Source of the DNA: Planctomycetota bacterium
GTDB taxonomy: Bacteria; Planctomycetota; MHYJ01; WSZJ01; JACPWG01
Direction of reading: 5' to 3'
Length of the DNA: 64,000 bases
Assembly: GCA_016197205.1 (NCBI GenBank)
Contig: JACPWG010000193.1
Coordinates: forward strand, 1 to 64,000
Part shown: piece by piece, positions 60,198-64,000 of the stretch
Numbering within the stretch: position 1 is the first letter of the stretch
How the letters are laid out: every line of letters begins with the position of its first letter
Translations under genes and position numbers: made by a program
The notes under the pieces: model-generated
What the model was told of the DNA's origin: nothing
Seen by the model: only the letters and a program-made list of their open reading frames with translations
Databases searched by the model: none

Positions 60198-61307
60198 CTA
60201 GTGCGTCGCCGTCCAGTGCGCCAGGACCGACACGATCGCCGCGTCGGCGAGCGCGGCCCGCGGGTTGTAGTTCTGCGTGCGCCACGAGGAGCCGTTCAGG
60301 CCCTTGTCCAGGAAGTCGAAGTGGAACCGACCCAGCGGTTGGCCGTTCTGGAACGTGCCGGCGCACAGGCTGTTCGTCATCGACGGCCGCTGCGAGGGGT
60401 TCGAGAGGAGCGTCTTCGACTGCGTGTTGTGCCCGTCGTTCGAAACGAGGACCGGTTTCGGCAGGGTCGCCCACGACGAATGCGGGCTCTCGGTCGGCCC
60501 CAGGTGCATGGCCACCAGCGACACGCGCGAATCCGACAGCGCCCAGGCTTTCGTCGCCGCGTCGCCGGGCAGGTTGATCGAGATCATCTTGCTCCCGCCG
60601 TACAGGTTCAGCCGCGTCCGCAGCACCGTCACGACCGCCTTCTGGAAAGCGAGATTATCGTTGTCGCCGCCGTGCACGTTGGGTTCGTTCAGGACTTCGT
60701 AGATCACGTTGCCGAAGTTCCCGAGCCGGTCCGCGACGTCCTGAATGAGCGGCACGTTCACCTGGTTCCAGCACGGCGTCCCCACGTCGTCGAACTGGCT
60801 GGGCTTCGTCAGGTACGGCTCGGAGTTCCGCGCGTCGTTGTACGGATTGTTCACCCAGCGGACGTGGTGCGGATCGCGCGCCCCGCTGTCGAACTGGCAG
60901 CCGTCGAAGAGCGTCAGGTGGACGACGATGTTGCGCGCGTTCGCGGCCTGCACGAGCGCCACGAGGCGGGTCATGAGCGTCTGATTCCGCTGGAGCAGGT
61001 GGAAGCCCGTCGGCCGGCTGCCGACGAACGGCGTCAGGTCGTTCGCGTACGGGTAGCACAGCCACACGCGGATGTAATTGAGGTGCTTCGGGACCAGCGA
61101 GTGGTCGAAGAAGGCGACGTAATCGAAGTCGCGTTCCGCGAGGATGCCGAGGTCGCTGTACCCGACCATGCGCAGGGGCTGGCCGTTGGCGAGCAGCTTG
61201 CCGCCCGCCTGCGTGAGGAGAAGGTCGGCGCTCGCCGTCGAGGCCAAGAGCACGAGGCCGATCAGGGCGGAGCAGGAGCTGAGCCCCAGACTTCGCAGAC
61301 CCTTCAT
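60198..61307 (-). CDS. Secreted GH5-like glycoside hydrolase
   Basis: 369 residues from the ATG at 61307. A signal peptide (LGLSSCSALIGLVLLASTASA) leads to a TIM-barrel of the cellulase/GH5 (clan A) type: an N-terminal LLANGQPLRMVGYSDLGIL, NYIRVWLCYPY, NIVVHLTLFDGCQ and the catalytic acid in GNVIYEVLNEPNVHGGD (Glu208, preceded by Asn207). The C-terminal nucleophile glutamate is not obvious: the VLVSNDGHNTQS strand, where it is expected, has Asn/Asp instead of Glu. So the protein may be inactive or use another residue. The substrate is unknown. It is convergent with the hldE operon. Confidence 0.75.
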   Translation of the reverse strand: MKGLRSLGLSSCSALIGLVLLASTASADLLLTQAGGKLLANGQPLRMVGYSDLGILAERDFDYVAFFDHSLVPKHLNYIRVWLCYPYANDLTPFVGSRPTGFHLLQRNQTLMTRLVALVQAANARNIVVHLTLFDGCQFDSGARDPHHVRWVNNPYNDARNSEPYLTKPSQFDDVGTPCWNQVNVPLIQDVADRLGNFGNVIYEVLNEPNVHGGDNDNLAFQKAVVTVLRTRLNLYGGSKMISINLPGDAATKAWALSDSRVSLVAMHLGPTESPHSSWATLPKPVLVSNDGHNTQSKTLLSNPSQRPSMTNSLCAGTFQNGQPLGRFHFDFLDKGLNGSSWRTQNYNPRAALADAAIVSVLAHWTATH

Positions 61308-61623
61308 GTCGCGTCCTCCTCTGCGTTGGAACCCGGTCCGCCCGGCACCGCCGGACGGGTGGGTTCAGCTCCCCGATCAACCGCGCATCGGGCCGCTTGG
61401 CGAGCGGCCTTCGAGGGGGTGGACGCGCAATGGACGTGCCCGCGAGGGGGGCGCAGGGTGGGCCACGCGCAGGTCCTCGCACCGACGCGGGTTAGAGCGG
61501 CTCGGACTGGATGGCCGGCGCGCGGCGGGCGTAAACCCGCGCTTACGAAGCCCCCGGCGGATTCGTTACCCGGCCCCCTTCCCCCGCGCCGGTCGCGCCC
61601 CCAGGGATGCCCGCCGAGCCGTC
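61308..61623. other. Intergenic region, nothing recognised
   Basis: 316 bp between two minus-strand genes, with G+C-rich open frames only. I see no clear promoter or hairpin. Confidence 0.4.
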
Positions 61624-62583
61624 CTACCCGTAGCTCTCGTGCCGGATCTGCTGCTTCTGCACGCCGAGCTGTTCGAGACACCCCAGCACCGCTTCGAGGA
61701 ACCTTGGCGCGGGCTGCTCCCCCTTCGCTTTTGCGGCCTGCCGATCCCAGACGCCGATCGCGGGTCCGCACGTGTACACGCGCACGGCGGACGGATCGGG
61801 CACGACCTCTTTCAACAGTTCGAGCGAGATTCGTCCATGGCGTACGCCCTGCGAGGCACGGATCCCGACCGAGTCGCGCGTCAGCGTATGCACGACGCGG
61901 AGCTGCTCGGGGTACTTGCGCTGCAGGTCGTCCAAGTCGCGGCGATAGATGATGTCGTCCCACGTCTTGTTACTGTAAATGACCGTGTGGCGCAGCTTCA
62001 ACCCCGTCGCGAAGGCGTGCTTGATGATGCTCCAGTTGGGGACCATCCCGCTGCCCGCGCAGATGTGGACCAGGTGGTCGGTGTGACTCTCGATGTCGGG
62101 CGGCAGAAAGTACGCCCCGGTGAACCCCGTGATGGTCATCTTCGTGCCGCGCGGCGTGCGCTTGACGAGCGTCGGGGAGAGGAGCGGCGGGTACTTCGTC
62201 TGACCCGAGACGTAGTACTCCTCCTTGACCGTGATGGCAAGGTACTTCTCGTGCGGCGCGGAGGCGAGCGAGTACGCGCGCGGCGACTCGCGCTTCCCCT
62301 TCTGATCTTCCAGGAAGCGGAGCCAGCGGTCGAGCGCCGCGAACTGGTGCGGGTCGATCGTCAGGAAGTGGCCGGGCTTGTACTCGAGGGTGTCGTTGCC
62401 GGTGAAAAGGACCAGCGTCGTGGTATCGTCGGTCTCCGCGATGGCGTCCGCGACCATCGCCTCGACCTCCTTGATCTTCCGGCGCACGGGCTCCGGGGGC
62501 GGGGCGATGGGCGCTGCCGCGGCCGCGGCCGGGGAGGGGGCGGGTACGGGCGGCGGCGAACCGGCGGGCGTGGCCTCGGCCAT
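61624..62583 (-). CDS. Ferredoxin-NADP(+) reductase-like flavoprotein
   Basis: 319 residues from the ATG at 62583, behind GAGGAGGATCCCG. After a Pro/Ala-rich N-terminal tail (about 1-35) comes an FAD-binding barrel with the R-x-Y-S flavin motif (SPRAYSLASAPHE) and then the NAD(P) domain (LVHICAGSGMVPNWSIIKHA; VYTCGPAIGVWDRQ near the end). No iron-sulfur or heme motif is present. It transfers electrons between NAD(P)H and a separate carrier. Chains of this pattern also serve as reductase subunits of oxygenases (BoxA- or phenol-hydroxylase-type), but no oxygenase is nearby. It ends in HESYG. Its promoter is 62645-62673. Confidence 0.85.
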   Translation of the reverse strand: MAEATPAGSPPPVPAPSPAAAAAAPIAPPPEPVRRKIKEVEAMVADAIAETDDTTTLVLFTGNDTLEYKPGHFLTIDPHQFAALDRWLRFLEDQKGKRESPRAYSLASAPHEKYLAITVKEEYYVSGQTKYPPLLSPTLVKRTPRGTKMTITGFTGAYFLPPDIESHTDHLVHICAGSGMVPNWSIIKHAFATGLKLRHTVIYSNKTWDDIIYRRDLDDLQRKYPEQLRVVHTLTRDSVGIRASQGVRHGRISLELLKEVVPDPSAVRVYTCGPAIGVWDRQAAKAKGEQPAPRFLEAVLGCLEQLGVQKQQIRHESYG

Positions 62584-62644
62584 CGGGATCCTCCTCGCAA
62601 ACGGCGTATTCTCGGGTGTCTCGGCAGCGTCCGGCTCCGGCCCC

Positions 62645-62673
62645 ATCATACTCCACGCCGCGTGACGGAGCAA
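62645..62673 (-). promoter_or_regulatory. Promoter of the reductase gene
   Basis: On the minus strand TTGCTC (62673-62668), a 17-bp spacer and TATGAT (62650-62645), about 60 nt before the ATG at 62583. Confidence 0.55.
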
Positions 62674-62691
62674 GCGACCGACGTTCAAACC

Positions 62692-62720
62692 TTGACCTGC
62701 GCCCCGATCCAGAGTATACG
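62692..62720 (+). promoter_or_regulatory. Promoter of tex
   Basis: TTGACC (62692-62697), a 17-bp spacer and TATACG (62715-62720), 56 nt before the tex ATG. It is divergent from the reductase promoter. Confidence 0.6.
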
Positions 62721-62776
62721 GGCGCATCCTGCCCCGGGCTCATGGCCGTCCAATCCTCAAGGGAGCGCTCGCGCAC

Positions 62777-64000
62777 ATGAACGAAAAGCACGTCGCACGC
62801 ATCGCCGAAGAGCTGAAGCTCCGGCCGAACCAGGTCCACGCCACCACCGCGCTCCTGGACGAGGGCTGCACCGTGCCCTTCGTCGCACGCTACCGGAAGG
62901 AGGCCACCGGCACGCTCGACGAGGTCGCCATCGCGGCGATCCGCGACCGCTCCGCCCAGCTTGCCGAACTGGACCAGCGACGCGATGCGATCGTGAAGTC
63001 GCTCGCGGAACGCAACCTCCTGACGGAGGAGCTGAAGGCGAAGGTCGACGGCGCTGCGACGCTCGCGGTCCTGGAGGACATCTACCTCCCCTTCCGGCCG
63101 AAGCGCCGGACGCGGGCGACGATCGCGAAGGAAAAGGGCCTGGAGCCGCTGGGGCTCGCGCTCTTCGAACAGGACCCGGGCTGCGACCCGGCGGCGGCAG
63201 CGGCGGCGTACGTCAGCGCGGAGAAGGGCGTGGCCTCGGTGGACGAGGCGCTCGCCGGCGCGCGGGACGTGATCGCCGAACGGGTCAACGAAGACGTCGA
63301 CGCGCGCGGCGGCCTGCGCGAGCTTTTCTCCGGCAAGGGGACCTTCGCCTCGCAGGTGGTCGAGGGGAAGGAGTCGGAGGGGGCCAAGTATCGCGACTAC
63401 TTCAAGTGGGAGGAGCCGATCGCGTCCGCCCCCTCGCACCGCATCCTCGCGATGCGGCGCGGCGAGAACGAGGGCTTCCTGGCGCTCCGCGTCCAGCCGC
63501 CCGAGCTGGAGGCGACGACCCGGCTGGAGGCGCGCTTCGTGAAGCCCGCGGGGGGCGCGGCCGCCGAGCAGGTGCGCCTCGCCGTGCGCGACGCCTACAA
63601 GCGGCTCTTGGCCCCTTCGCTCGAAGTCGAGATCCGCGTCACCACGAAGGAGCGCGCGGACGCCGAGGCGATCCGGATCTTCGCCGAAAACGTCCGGCGC
63701 CTGCTCCTGGCCCCGCCGCTCGGCGCGAAAAACGTCCTGGCGCTCGACCCCGGCTTCCGCACGGGGTGCAAGCTGGTGTGCCTGGACCAACAGGGGAAGA
63801 TGCTGCACCACGACGTGATCTATCCGCATCCGCCGGAGTCGCGCACCGCGGACGCGGCGCGGAAGCTCGCCGACCTCTGCGCCAAGCTCGGCGTGGAGAT
63901 GATCGCCATCGGCAACGGGACCGCCGGCCGCGAGACGGAGACTTTCCTGCGCGGGCTCGACCTGCCCGGCAAGCCGCCGATCGTCCTCGTGAACGAGAGC
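62777..64000 (+). CDS. tex: Tex, transcription accessory RNA-binding protein (N-terminal 408 residues; runs off right edge)
   Basis: Open from the ATG at 62777 to the window end. The N-terminal helical domain is typical of Tex: IAEELKLRPNQVHATTALLD, EGCTVPFVARYRKEATGTLD, TLAVLEDIYLPFRPKRRTRA, FKWEEPIASAPSHRILAMRR. It is followed by the start of the YqgF/RuvC-like RNase-H domain (NVLALDPGFRTGCKLVCLDQ, then EMIAIGNGTAGRETETFLRG). The helix-hairpin-helix and S1 domains would lie beyond the edge. Tex binds nucleic acid and influences transcription and stress or toxin gene expression; it is cytoplasmic and widely conserved. Confidence 0.96.
   Translation, partial: MNEKHVARIAEELKLRPNQVHATTALLDEGCTVPFVARYRKEATGTLDEVAIAAIRDRSAQLAELDQRRDAIVKSLAERNLLTEELKAKVDGAATLAVLEDIYLPFRPKRRTRATIAKEKGLEPLGLALFEQDPGCDPAAAAAAYVSAEKGVASVDEALAGARDVIAERVNEDVDARGGLRELFSGKGTFASQVVEGKESEGAKYRDYFKWEEPIASAPSHRILAMRRGENEGFLALRVQPPELEATTRLEARFVKPAGGAAAEQVRLAVRDAYKRLLAPSLEVEIRVTTKERADAEAIRIFAENVRRLLLAPPLGAKNVLALDPGFRTGCKLVCLDQQGKMLHHDVIYPHPPESRTADAARKLADLCAKLGVEMIAIGNGTAGRETETFLRGLDLPGKPPIVLVNES

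Noticed and set aside
1-64000. tRNA, rRNA or classical insertion sequence with transposase
   Set aside because: I scanned the intergenic regions for a cloverleaf with a TTCGANNC arm, conserved rRNA blocks and DDE or HUH transposase motifs, and found none that I could support.

Overview
The window is about 70% G+C and codes on both strands. It contains no rRNA or tRNA that I could recognise. The gene content points to a Planctomycetota (or closely related PVC-group) bacterium: HEAT-repeat proteins with an N-terminal membrane anchor, a pilin-like secreted protein, a DUF1570-type metallopeptidase, a VIT/VWA surface protein, a Ser/Thr kinase fused to an FGE-sulfatase domain, a DUF1080-like lectin-fold domain, two Uma2-family nucleases and many dispersed palindromic repeats. 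The lineage call is an inference from protein families, not from a marker gene. hldE-gmhA indicates a Gram-negative envelope with heptose-containing LPS, and flgM indicates a flagellar regulon elsewhere in the genome.

Layout. 1-2.2 kb: a gene tail, then a HEAT-repeat gene broken by two small non-autonomous elements, then a pilin-like gene. 2.6-8.1 kb: a Cache-HAMP adenylate cyclase, an HDAC-fold protein with an altered active site, and a double-domain universal stress protein. 8.3-18.2 kb: mostly minus-strand envelope or periplasmic genes, namely a HEAT membrane protein, a small anchored protein, a HEAT plus squalene-cyclase-like toroid protein, and two paralogous secreted HExxH metalloproteases in one operon. 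18.5-18.9 kb: flgM behind a sigma-28-like promoter.

19.2-37 kb is the accessory island. It is bounded by Uma2 genes and encodes, all on the plus strand, a giant DEAD/DUF1998 helicase with a C-terminal nuclease-like domain, a frameshifted small ORF, a HicB-HicA pair, a DrmD-like SNF2 helicase, a DUF4062-HATPase-winged-helix protein, and an Eco57I/PglX-type DNA methyltransferase carrying a LexA/S24-like peptidase domain at its C-terminus. It resembles DISARM (and shares the DUF1998 helicase theme with Druantia), but it has a different composition. The first helicase gene has lost its 5' end to a 137-bp dispersed repeat, so the island may be partly disabled.

37-55 kb returns to core-like planctomycete genes: a HEAT/TPR protein, an FHA-GAF-sigma54 activator, a DUF1570 peptidase divergent from a kinase-FGE protein, a thioredoxin-like 2Fe-2S ferredoxin, a membrane protein, a VIT/VWA protein, a NERD-UvrD helicase, and a zinc-ribbon/coiled-coil/DUF1080-like protein. 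55.2-60 kb is a plus-strand operon hldE-gmhA-FAD oxidoreductase-aldo/keto reductase-membrane protein. 60-64 kb holds a secreted GH5-like glycosidase, a ferredoxin-NADP reductase-like enzyme, and, divergent from it, tex running off the edge.

Vegetative promoters of the form TTGNNN-N17/18-TANNNT can be read in front of many genes, often as divergent pairs. They are listed where they match well. Coordinates of starts reflect my choice of ATG/GTG with a ribosome-binding site and signal peptide; uncertain ones are flagged.
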